Position numbers and translations under genes: made by a program. This document shows, piece after piece, positions 1 through 5,501 of a stretch of DNA of 5,501 nt. The notes beneath the pieces were generated by a model. The model was not told the DNA's origin. It was given only the letters and a program-made list of their open reading frames with translations, and made no database searches. The DNA is taken from positions 1 through 5,501 of the forward strand of contig QHPM01000003.1 of the NCBI GenBank assembly GCA_003219095.1. The letters are read 5' to 3'. Each line of letters begins with the position of its first letter. Positions within the stretch are counted from its first letter, which is position 1. The stretch comes from Verrucomicrobiota bacterium. GTDB taxonomy: Bacteria; Verrucomicrobiota; Verrucomicrobiia; Chthoniobacterales; UBA10450.

Positions 1-162
1 TTGCGCGCGAGCCAGGACTTCTTCGCCGCGCGGGATATGGGCCTGCCGACGAGCAGCTTCGCGATCAGCAATTTTTTTAACGCTTTGCGCTTGCACGACC
101 GCGGGCAAGCACAGGATCAATCCCGACACGATGAGCGGGAATACGGTGGAGGAGTTTTTCAT
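1..162 (-). CDS. Secretin (Amuc_1098/PilQ/GspD-like), N-terminal fragment cut by window edge
   Basis: The ATG at 162-160 opens a frame that runs without a stop to the window edge, giving 54 residues. Residues 1-25 form a clear Sec signal peptide: a short start with Lys2, a hydrophobic core at about 7-23 (VFPLIVSGLILCLPAVV) and a predicted cut after VQA25. The mature start is basic and probably helical (residues 26-54, ending PRGEEVLARAQ). In my recollection this resembles the region ahead of the N-terminal TPR-like repeats of verrucomicrobial secretins. The secretin domain lies outside the window, so identity rests mainly on position: it is the last gene of a cluster in the Amuc_1102 to Amuc_1098 order. 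It starts 14 nt after the stop of the preceding gene, and I see no good Shine-Dalgarno sequence in between, which suggests co-transcription and perhaps re-initiation. If correct, it forms the outer-membrane pore of the pilus-like machine. Confidence 0.72.
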   Translation of the reverse strand, partial: MKNSSTVFPLIVSGLILCLPAVVQAQSVKKIADREAARRQAHIPRGEEVLARAQ

Positions 163-176
163 GGCGCGACAGGTTT

Positions 177-1044
177 TTACTGGCTGAGTAGACCAATCTC
201 GATCGGCGTATCGGGCTTTTGACTGCTCACGATCACCGCTTTGGCCGGCTCAACATCTACCAGTTTGTACCTGATATCGCTCTGCGGTGGCAATGAAAAT
301 TCCTGATCTTTTTTAACGACGAACTCCCGGCGTTCCCTCCAGGAATAGACGAAAGTCGCGACCGATTCCGGCGAAATCGCCACTCTCTCCTTCACCAGCG
401 TCAAGTGTTCGTGCGTTTCGGTGTTCTCCAGAGTCAACTCCGAAACATCGATGTCGGTGCCATATTTGTCCTTGGCCGTCTTCTCGGTGAACTTTGCGAC
501 GCGAAAATGGGTGCCGGCAATGGTATCGCCGATTGTCACAAACTGCGTCGGCTGCTTTAGATCGATGGTGTTAATACCAAAGTTATCTTCCGTGCGGGAG
601 GCAAAGACGAGGCGGAACGGCTCCTGCGAAAATGATTTCAGTTTTAGTTTCGTTAGGTAATCCGGATGCGAATTCCGGTCGATCGGATTTGTATGTCCCT
701 GCCATTCGTCAAAGTTATTAAAACCGTCGCCGTCCGGATCCTGTTCCAGCACGTCGGCGTCGGCGATGGGCAGGCCGAATTGCTCGATCCATTCGTTCGG
801 CACCGGCGGATGCACTTCGGTCGATTGCAAGGTTGCGGGCTGTCCGTCCGCGCCAATGAAATGTTTTTCCGGAACAAAAAGCCCGGAGCGGCCGCCGAAA
901 GTCCATTGCGGTGGCTGTCCGCAGCTCGGCAAATTGCGATTGGAACCCGATCGCGCGCCGGAAAATGCAAAACGCGCTCACCAGCAGGACCGCGACACCC
1001 GCGATCAGGACGACGCGCTCGTAATTTTTTCGCAACCAATCCAT
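177..1044 (-). CDS. Amuc_1099-like pilus-locus membrane protein, reading frame broken near 905-930
   Basis: Two overlapping frames together give one recognisable protein. The 5' frame starts at ATG 1044 and encodes MDWLRKNYERVVLIAGVAVL followed by more hydrophobic residues: a short basic cytoplasmic tail and one transmembrane helix (about 11-28), then a periplasmic stretch ending near FAELRTA. That frame then turns into Arg-rich nonsense. The 3' frame carries PPQWTFGGRSGLFVPEKHF and continues to the TAA at 177-179. Codon phases differ by one (one surplus base, or two missing), so a repaired product would be about 288 residues. The distal part has an Asp-rich calcium-loop-like motif, DPDGDGFNNFDEW (702-740), then a beta-rich region with two similar stretches. 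A single N-terminal anchor plus a periplasmic domain, between a PilO-like gene and a secretin, suggests a PilP/GspC-like bridge; that role is inference. A Shine-Dalgarno GAGG lies 8 nt before the ATG. A start at TTG 932 would drop the membrane anchor, so I reject it as native. The break may be real or an assembly error. Confidence 0.78.
905..930 (-). other. Probable frameshift site in the Amuc_1099-like gene
   Basis: Reading the minus strand, the anchor frame stays plausible to about FAELRTA (928-913), while the other frame becomes plausible from PPQWTF (914 downward). Removing one base in this interval would join them as ...AELRT-PPQWTFGGRSG. No homopolymer longer than three bases occurs here. 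The longer T and A runs near 870-882 lie inside the conserved-looking GLFVPEKHF stretch and read correctly, so they are not the cause. The exact base cannot be fixed without homologues. Confidence 0.75.
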
Positions 1045-1052
1045 CAGCGTTA

Positions 1053-1056
1053 CCTC
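1053..1056 (-). promoter_or_regulatory. Shine-Dalgarno sequence of the Amuc_1099-like gene
   Basis: On the minus strand GAGG is followed by 8 nt (TAACGCTG) and then the ATG at 1044. This is the only well-placed Shine-Dalgarno match I see ahead of a gene in the window, and it supports 1044 as the true start. Three of its four bases are also the terminal bases of the outer hexamer of the adjacent inverted repeat, so folding of that repeat could hide it. Confidence 0.6.
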
Positions 1057-1135
1057 GTGCTCGTAATCGTGCTCGTGCTCGAGACGGTGACGGGGCGATC
1101 ACGATCATGAGCATGAGCATGAGCATGAGTACGAG
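1054..1135. repeat. Degenerate hexamer repeats arranged as an inverted repeat
   Basis: The left arm (1054-1083) reads on the plus strand as five hexamers: CTCGTG, CTCGTA, ATCGTG, CTCGTG, CTCGAG. After a 16-nt spacer (1084-1099), the right arm (1100-1135) reads CACGAT, four copies of CATGAG, then TACGAG. These are complements of the same degenerate unit, roughly MTCRTR. The arms can pair over most of their length. In plus-strand RNA many differences become G-U wobbles; in minus-strand mRNA they become A-C mismatches, leaving a weaker stem whose outer base still pairs 8 of 9 (CTCGTACTC with GAGCACGAG). The element fills most of the 109-bp gap between two pilus genes. I recall similar hexamer tracts between genes in soil Verrucomicrobia, so it is probably a dispersed family. 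Confidence 0.8.
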
Positions 1136-1153
1136 TAGGATTAAGATCCCGCA

Positions 1154-2071
1154 TCACAGTCTGAAATTGACCAGCTCGACTCGGGCCGAGAGGCCGATGT
1201 GTTCGTTGCCGACAATGAAATTTAGCGGCCCAGCCGGAGTAGCCGCTGGCGCGGGGCCGGCACCCGTCGGGGCCGGATTCGGGGGCGGAATCATTGCGGC
1301 CGCTCCTGCATTTTCCCGCGGCGGACCTTTGTCCTTCTGATTCTTAACGTAGATAGCGCGAATGATGAAAAATTGCTCGCTGGCTGCCGCAATCTGATTG
1401 ATGACTCTGCGTCCGGCAGTTGGCGACGCGGAAATTGCGAACTCGACTGTGCGTTCCTCGATCAACTTTGGCCCGAGCGAAGCCTTCGGTGAAGTGCTTG
1501 ACGTTGCCGCAGGCAACGGAGCGGCCGCTGTCGCTATCCCTGGATGCGAGATTCGATGAAACGCTGTGATGGCATCGACCCGCGCTTCAATGATCGTATT
1601 CAATAAGAGCTGGACTTGCGAAAGTTCCTGGCCGAGCGCGGGCGCATCCTCCGGAGAGGGCAGCGATGAAACGAATTCATCGAAACCGAGGAAGAAATTA
1701 GCCGGCAGTTTTACCCGATTATTTCGGGCGTTCTCGGTCGTGCGAATTATCGCCTGGCGCAAGCGCGTCTGGAATTCGTTTGGCGCCAATGGCGCTTCCG
1801 TCAACATGCGTGTCTTCAGCTCGGCTTTCAGTTTCTGGAGAGCGGCTTTGTAGTCGTCGAGATACGTATTCATTTTACGCACGTTCGCCGCGCTCGGATA
1901 CGGGTTGCCGCTTTCTAAGCGACTCTGTTCGGTCGCCGATTCTCGAAATTTCGCCATCGCGTCCTCGTAGCTGCCTTTCGTCCACCAAAGCAAACCCGCG
2001 GCGAGAAAGAGAGCGCCACCCGCAATTGCAATAAACGCGCTCCAAAACGGATTTTTGCGAAACCAGTTCAT
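1154..2071 (-). CDS. Amuc_1100-like, PilO-type inner-membrane pilus protein
   Basis: This 305-residue protein has a short basic start (MNWFRKNPF), one transmembrane helix (about 9-31), a coiled-coil-prone periplasmic helix (about 33-90), a first alpha/beta part (about 95-175, with ANFFLGFDEFVSSLPS), a Pro/Ala/Ser-rich linker (about 177-199), a second alpha/beta part (about 203-246), a Pro/Ala-rich loop (247-282) and a closing strand, VGNEHIGLSARVELVNF. Length, layout, the proline-rich loop near the C terminus and the ending (compare GKEQVFVQVSLNLVHF in Akkermansia) match Amuc_1100 as I remember it. Amuc_1100 is a pilus-locus envelope protein reported to act on host TLR2. The fold class resembles PilO/GspM, suggesting pairing with the upstream PilM-PilN fusion. 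The ATG overlaps the stop of that gene by 4 nt (ATGA) and lacks a Shine-Dalgarno sequence, so translation is probably coupled. It ends in TGA, followed by a 109-bp spacer. Confidence 0.9.
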   Translation of the reverse strand: MNWFRKNPFWSAFIAIAGGALFLAAGLLWWTKGSYEDAMAKFRESATEQSRLESGNPYPSAANVRKMNTYLDDYKAALQKLKAELKTRMLTEAPLAPNEFQTRLRQAIIRTTENARNNRVKLPANFFLGFDEFVSSLPSPEDAPALGQELSQVQLLLNTIIEARVDAITAFHRISHPGIATAAAPLPAATSSTSPKASLGPKLIEERTVEFAISASPTAGRRVINQIAAASEQFFIIRAIYVKNQKDKGPPRENAGAAAMIPPPNPAPTGAGPAPAATPAGPLNFIVGNEHIGLSARVELVNFRL

Positions 2072-3831
2072 GACAATGGCAGCGGTTGTTTTAGATCAAG
2101 CTGAAGCTCGTAGGGGAAGGCCCACTCATTGTTATTCGGCATGGTGGGCTTGATCACCCGTTGTTGATTGGTGGGGTCAATCTTGAAAAAAGGCGAGCCC
2201 ACCAGGTTCTTGAAATAATCGACGACCACTTCTTGTTGCCGGGCGTTCCACAAATACAACCCCCGAATCAGCAGCCCATCAATCGCGGGCCCGCCGCGGC
2301 CTGTAACGGAGCGCGCCAACGTACTCGGCGTTGCCGCCGGTTCGGGCGTGGTCGCCGTTGCACCCGCTGGCCCCGCGGTTGCGCCTAAAACCGGTTTTCC
2401 ATTCGACAACGGAACCAGCTCAGTGATCCAGATATTGTCTTTCGGCAATCGCGCGTTGAGATCTTCCAACAACTGCGGCCAGAAACTACGCGCATTGACC
2501 GCGTTCAGCAGCGGCGAGGCGACGCTATCGAGGGTGGTCGCGTTTTTGCGAATACCATCGATTCGGGTTTGGAATCCACGGAGCGAATCCACTTTCGCGT
2601 CCACTTGCTGTTTAATTGCACGCAAGAGTCCGGCGGCGTGCAGATAAAAAACGCTCCAGCCCAGCAGCCCCGCAATGACACACGCTGCCGCGCCTATCAG
2701 GAATGGACGTCGCCGTTGAACTTCATGGTCCCGGACAACACTGGCCGGCCGCAGATTTAATTCCATTGGACAACTCGCAACTGCGCGCAAAGCGAGACCA
2801 ACGACTTCGCCGAGAAGATAAGCCGACCGTGCAATCTCTCGCGCATCCGCCTCGTTGGCGATGGCGACATTGCGCACGGGGTTAAAGAATTCGATCGGCA
2901 CTTGCAATTTCTCCTGAAAAAATTCGCGCATGTATGGCAAGCCCGAGCTGCCGCCGCAGAGGTAGATTCGCGCCGGCACTTTGCCCTGCTGCTGCGTCCG
3001 ATAATGACTAATGGACCGCATAATTTCAGCATGTAGGCGCGTCATGGTGCTGCGAATGATTTTCGACATTCGCGCTACGTCCACGTCCGCGGGATCGGCG
3101 TAAGACCCCCCGAGACTGACGAAACCACTCTCCCGTTTGCGCGTTTCGGCAGCGGCAAAAGGCTCGTTGAATTCTTTCGCCAACGCCGCCGTCACCGAGC
3201 TGCCGCCAATTGGCACGCTGCGCGAAAAAACCTTGCCTGGCTCTATGAAGAGCAGATTGGTGGTGCGAGCGCCGATATCGACCACTAGGGACGAATCGGT
3301 TACATCGCTGTAGTTGTAACGAAAGGCGTTGTAGAGGGCCATGTTCGCGACCCCGATCACCATCGGTCGAAGCCCCGCGGCTTCCACCGCGGCGTTGATG
3401 CCTTCAAGCAAGTCGGATTTGATCGCGACCAGAACGACCTGCAGTTGTTCATCCGTTCCGCCGCCGACGAGTTGATAATCCCACACCACTTCGTCAATCG
3501 GGAACGGCACGTTCTGTTGCGCTTCAAAAGCAATGATGCGGTCGATTTTTTCCTCCTCCACCGAGGGCAATTTCACGAAGCGCGCGAAAACTGATTGTCC
3601 CGCGATTGCGTAGTTCACATTCGCGCTCTTTATTCCGAGTTCGCTTAATATTTCGCGGATCGTGGCGGTGATCTGGGCCTGCCGAATCGGCTCGCCCGGA
3701 TTCTCGATCGCAAGATCACGCCGCTTGTAATCGCGGAGCACCAGCCCGCCGCCACTTTGCGGGCGGAAATCTGCTACCGAGATCGCCTGCGATCCGAGGT
3801 TAAGGGTAAGAATGCGAGCTGGCCCAGGCAT
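2068..3831 (-). CDS. PilM-like actin-fold protein fused to a PilN-like domain (Amuc_1101-like)
   Basis: This 587-residue protein is much longer than a typical PilM (about 350). Residues 1-350 are the actin-like ASKHA domain: a phosphate-1 loop LNLGSQAISVADF (10-22), a phosphate-2 loop DIGARTTNLLF (185-195) and an adenosine loop LCGGSSGLPYMREF (291-304). KLPSVEEEKIDRIIAFEAQQ (87-106) fits PilM. Residues 357-375 (ELNLRP then an Arg-rich stretch) look like the PilN N-terminal motif that normally docks into PilM. A transmembrane helix (376-398), a coiled-coil-prone segment (about 401-430), a periplasmic PilN-like domain with LPKDNIWITEL (462-472), a Pro/Ala/Thr linker (about 484-506) and a final strand-rich part follow. 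The layout mirrors GspL of type II secretion. In the phosphate-1 loop the usual Asp is Asn11 and the usual Lys is Ser18, so ATP hydrolysis may be weak or absent. The role is inner-membrane platform. The start is MPGPARILTL, without a clear Shine-Dalgarno sequence; the stop overlaps the next gene. Confidence 0.92.
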   Translation of the reverse strand: MPGPARILTLNLGSQAISVADFRPQSGGGLVLRDYKRRDLAIENPGEPIRQAQITATIREILSELGIKSANVNYAIAGQSVFARFVKLPSVEEEKIDRIIAFEAQQNVPFPIDEVVWDYQLVGGGTDEQLQVVLVAIKSDLLEGINAAVEAAGLRPMVIGVANMALYNAFRYNYSDVTDSSLVVDIGARTTNLLFIEPGKVFSRSVPIGGSSVTAALAKEFNEPFAAAETRKRESGFVSLGGSYADPADVDVARMSKIIRSTMTRLHAEIMRSISHYRTQQQGKVPARIYLCGGSSGLPYMREFFQEKLQVPIEFFNPVRNVAIANEADAREIARSAYLLGEVVGLALRAVASCPMELNLRPASVVRDHEVQRRRPFLIGAAACVIAGLLGWSVFYLHAAGLLRAIKQQVDAKVDSLRGFQTRIDGIRKNATTLDSVASPLLNAVNARSFWPQLLEDLNARLPKDNIWITELVPLSNGKPVLGATAGPAGATATTPEPAATPSTLARSVTGRGGPAIDGLLIRGLYLWNARQQEVVVDYFKNLVGSPFFKIDPTNQQRVIKPTMPNNNEWAFPYELQLDLKQPLPLS

Positions 3832-3882
3832 GATTTAAAAATCCCGAATCATTCAAAAATCTCAAAAAACCCAAACAAATCC

Positions 3883-3952
3883 GGCTCCGCAGAGCGTCGC
3901 CCTACCAAAGGATTATCGTGCGCATGTCGGCAGAGCGAGACTCGGTCGAGCC
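3883..3952. repeat. Imperfect inverted repeat, possible REP/MITE-like element
   Basis: Two 24-bp arms, 3883-3906 (GGCTCCGCAGAGCGTCGCCC...) and 3929-3952 (GGCAGAGCGAGACTCGGTCG...), match as inverted copies at 17 of 24 positions without gaps, around a 22-bp spacer. The first arm also holds its own small stem (GCTC/GAGC). The element sits in the 195-bp gap between the Amuc_1102-like gene and the PilM-like gene. Next to it are AT-rich stretches, including two copies of TTTGGAATT (3987-3995 and 4011-4019) 24 nt apart. In the direction of transcription it is followed by T-rich sequence (TTTGTTTGGGTTTTTT), so it might slow or partly stop transcription, but the stem is too long and imperfect for a standard intrinsic terminator. 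I recall similar TAGGGCGACGC-type repeats in soil Verrucomicrobia; copy number is untested. Confidence 0.6.
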
Positions 3953-4026
3953 AGGCGTTCCAGCTTTCGGGTTTTGAAGTTCTCATTTTGGAATTGAGAT
4001 TTTCTTGGACTTTGGAATTTCCTACG

Positions 4027-4581
4027 TCAGCGCCCGGTTTTGATTTGGCAGTAGCGGTCCCAATACAACGGCATGAACGGGGTTTCATTTTTGTTCAGGA
4101 CCAACCCCGCGACTTGCGGCAAAGTCGCATACCATTGCGGCGCTGCTCGCGACGCGCTCAACTCATCTTTTAGCGCTCCCTGTTGCATAAGCTGCACCGC
4201 GGTATTTTGCAGCGCGTTATTCGTTACCGGGCGGCCGAGCATCAGACGCTGCAATGTCTTGGGAGTTACGTACATGACAGAGCGGTTATCGCGGCCGGCC
4301 GCAATGTTCACATGCGTAACCTCGCCGGTTAGCAGTTTGCCATTAAACAGGATGAAATATTTCAGGGTCAGCTCGTCGGTAAACTCGGGCGCAGCTGCAA
4401 ATGTCACTTCCACTTCCAGCCAGCGTTCGCGCTGATCGGCCTGAAACTGCTCTGCACCGGTATAAGTGAATTGCGGTGAGGAAATGAAGTTGGTGCTGAT
4501 TTTCAGCAATTGAAAATCGACTGCGCTCCGAGGTTGCGCTATTGCCGTCGTCACAATGGCTGACAGAATCATCGCACTCAT
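4027..4581 (-). CDS. Amuc_1102-like exported pilus-locus protein
   Basis: From the ATG at 4581 this is a 184-residue protein beginning MSAMILSAIVTTAIAQPRS, a signal-peptide-like hydrophobic start with a likely cut after AIA15. The mature part is strand-rich: WLEVEVTFAAAPEFTDELTL (54-73), KYFILFNGKLLTGEVTHVNI (74-93) and SVMYVTPKTLQRLMLGRPV (101-119), then a helical stretch and the ending PLYWDRYCQIKTGR. Place in the cluster and pattern fit Amuc_1102, for which an immunoglobulin-like fold has been reported. Function is unknown; an accessory periplasmic or surface part of the pilus-like system is a reasonable guess. The frame is also open upstream to an ATG at 4728 that overlaps the previous stop (ATGA). 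That start would give 233 residues with the hydrophobic segment buried 50 residues in, behind sequence that looks like intergenic repeat, so I prefer 4581. Its weakness is that the signal peptide then lacks an N-terminal positive charge. Confidence 0.78.
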   Translation of the reverse strand: MSAMILSAIVTTAIAQPRSAVDFQLLKISTNFISSPQFTYTGAEQFQADQRERWLEVEVTFAAAPEFTDELTLKYFILFNGKLLTGEVTHVNIAAGRDNRSVMYVTPKTLQRLMLGRPVTNNALQNTAVQLMQQGALKDELSASRAAPQWYATLPQVAGLVLNKNETPFMPLYWDRYCQIKTGR

Positions 4582-4724
4582 CAAAAGCGGTCTCAGAATA
4601 CCCGCTCGAAGGGCGTGAGCGGAGCGTCCCGCCGCGGGGAGGATTAAGATGAGGAAAGCTTGAGCATCCAGGCTACCACGGTAAGAACAGCGCATTTGTA
4701 AGATAGTCTTTAGCATCGTTCGTC
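4582..4724 (-). other. Spacer with repeat-like sequence; alternative 5' extension of the Amuc_1102-like gene
   Basis: This stretch is open in the frame of the downstream gene (residues 2-49 of a 233-residue version starting at ATG 4728), but the product mixes Cys, Arg-Gly and hydrophobic patches and looks unlike a protein N terminus. The DNA instead shows short low-complexity motifs: on the minus strand TCCTCATCCTCATCTTAATC (4640-4659 region) and a GC-rich palindrome-like CCCGCCGCGGG (4628-4638). The 11-mer AGGATTAAGAT at 4640-4650 recurs at 1137-1147, beside the hexamer repeat of another spacer, which supports an intergenic repeat family over coding sequence. A promoter for the pilus genes could lie here, but I see no convincing -35/-10 pair. 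Confidence 0.5.
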
Positions 4725-5501
4725 TCATTTGGTTGTTCCGTTTACCAACTCGATATGTTCCTTGAAGTAATCGATCGTTTTGCGAATACCCTCATCGAAA
4801 TTTACCCGCGGTTCCCAGCCCAGGATTTTTTTCGCCCGTGTAATATCCGGCTGACGCACTTTCGGGTCATCCTCCGGCAAGGGGCGGTACTCGATTCCGG
4901 ATTTTGTCCCGGTGATCCGAATGATCTCTTCGGCAAACTGTTTGATCGTCATCTCCCGTGGATTGCCAATATTCACCGGCTCGTGAAAGTCGCTCATCGC
5001 CAACCGAAAAATTCCGTCAATCAGGTCGCTGACGTAACAAAATGAACGGGTCTGCGAGCCGTCGCCAAAAATCGTTAGCGGTTTTTCGGTCAAGGCCTCG
5101 CCGATGAATGCGGGGACGACTCGTCCGTCATGCAAGCGCATGCGGGGCCCGTAAGTGTTAAAAATGCGCACGATTTTGGTATCGACATCGTGATAGCGGT
5201 GATAGGCCATCGTCATTGCTTCGGCGAAACGCTTGGCTTCATCGTAAACACCGCGCGGGCCGATGGGGTTCACGTTGCCCCAGTAATCTTCCTTCTGCGG
5301 ATGCACCAACGGATCGCCATAGCATTCCGAAGTCGACGCGAGAACAAAAGTGGCCTTCTTGTCCTTGGCCAAACCGAGGGTGTTGTGAGTCCCAAGCGCG
5401 CCCACTTTTAAGGTCGGTATCGGCAGCTCAAGATAATCGATCGGGCTGGCGGGAGACGCAAAATGGAATACGAAATCGATCTTTTGTTCGGGCAAGAAAA
5501 T
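4725..5501 (-). CDS. UDP-glucuronate decarboxylase (UDP-xylose synthase), C-terminal part
   Basis: The frame is open to the window edge, giving 258 residues; the start and the NAD-binding GxxGxxG motif lie outside. The TTG at 5495 is an internal Leu codon, not a start. The protein is an extended short-chain dehydrogenase/reductase converting UDP-glucuronate to UDP-xylose with NAD+, in the cytoplasm. Window residues: [15 protein letters not shown] (11-25), the active-site STSECYGDP stretch (56-64; family members more often have Val where this has Cys), the catalytic YDEAK with Tyr86 and Lys90, [10 protein letters not shown] (113-122), DGRVVPAF (125-132), [15 protein letters not shown] (145-159) and [17 protein letters not shown] (178-194). 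Phrases such as [20 protein letters not shown] are typical of bacterial UXS. It supplies nucleotide sugar for polysaccharide or glycan synthesis and is not an obvious partner of the pilus genes. Its TGA is about 143 nt before the preferred start of the next gene, so read-through is possible. Confidence 0.93.
   Translation of the reverse strand: MFLPEQKIDFVFHFASPASPIDYLELPIPTLKVGALGTHNTLGLAKDKKATFVLASTSECYGDPLVHPQKEDYWGNVNPIGPRGVYDEAKRFAEAMTMAYHRYHDVDTKIVRIFNTYGPRMRLHDGRVVPAFIGEALTEKPLTIFGDGSQTRSFCYVSDLIDGIFRLAMSDFHEPVNIGNPREMTIKQFAEEIIRITGTKSGIEYRPLPEDDPKVRQPDITRAKKILGWEPRVNFDEGIRKTIDYFKEHIELVNGTTK

Noticed and set aside
1..222. Plus-strand open frame of 73 codons at the left edge
   Set aside because: It is antisense to the secretin signal peptide, which has a far better composition.
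653..1126. Open frame on the minus strand starting MLMLMLMIVI
   Set aside because: Its start is the hexamer repeat read as codons and the rest is Arg-rich shadow sequence antiphase to the Amuc_1099-like gene.
1054..1135. Possible CRISPR-like or coding tandem repeat
   Set aside because: The units are only 6 bp with no unique spacers and form one inverted pair, so this is simple repeat structure.
666..1340. Long plus-strand open frame of 224 codons
   Set aside because: It runs antisense to two well-supported genes, contains the repeat as alternating Ser-Met, and shows no recognisable domain.
3861..3952. Rho-independent terminator after the Amuc_1102-like gene
   Set aside because: The stem is long with a 22-nt loop and seven mismatches, and the T-rich stretch is interrupted by G residues; it is kept only as a repeat with possible attenuating effect.
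3849..4088. Small minus-strand open frame of 79 codons covering the spacer
   Set aside because: It overlaps the 3' end of the Amuc_1102-like gene in another frame and is made largely of repeat sequence; no signal or motif supports it.
3757..4173. Plus-strand open frame of 138 codons
   Set aside because: It spans the spacer and the ends of two minus-strand genes, with no protein-like pattern.
4725..5501. Functional link between the UDP-xylose synthase and pilus glycosylation
   Set aside because: Only adjacency and shared strand support it; no glycosyltransferase or pilin is visible here.

Overview
This window looks like a chromosomal stretch from a member of the Verrucomicrobiota outside Akkermansia, perhaps a soil lineage such as the Spartobacteria/Chthoniobacterales. 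The main evidence is a run of genes in the same order and orientation as the Akkermansia muciniphila Amuc_1102-1101-1100-1099-1098 cluster, the type IV pilus-like envelope locus that encodes the immune-active protein Amuc_1100. The intergenic sequence also carries short degenerate repeats of a kind I associate with soil Verrucomicrobia. The lineage call rests on protein resemblance read by eye, not on a search.

Everything is on the minus strand, so transcription runs from high to low coordinates. At the right edge (4725-5501) is the 3' part of a UDP-glucuronate decarboxylase. A spacer of about 143 bp (4582-4724) follows; it is open in frame but reads as non-coding repeat. Next come a small exported Amuc_1102-like protein (4027-4581), a 195-bp spacer with an imperfect inverted repeat, a 587-residue PilM-PilN fusion (Amuc_1101-like, 2068-3831), an Amuc_1100-like PilO-type protein that overlaps the fusion gene by 4 nt (1154-2071), a 109-bp spacer with a hexamer-based inverted repeat, an Amuc_1099-like membrane-anchored protein whose frame is broken (177-1044), and the signal peptide and first residues of an Amuc_1098-like secretin (1-162, cut by the window edge).

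Together the pilus genes describe an assembly platform. The PilM-like domain lies in the cytoplasm and is fused through one transmembrane helix to a periplasmic PilN-like domain. The Amuc_1100-like protein probably pairs with it as PilO does. The Amuc_1099-like protein plausibly bridges the periplasm like PilP/GspC, and the secretin forms the outer-membrane pore. The fusion makes the platform resemble GspL/GspM of type II secretion. No pilin, ATPase or PilC-type gene is visible here.

The points most worth a second look are the PilM-PilN fusion with a changed phosphate-1 motif, the frame break in the Amuc_1099-like gene, and the hexamer inverted repeat that overlaps that gene's Shine-Dalgarno sequence. 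I found no RNA gene, insertion sequence, CRISPR array or convincing intrinsic terminator.
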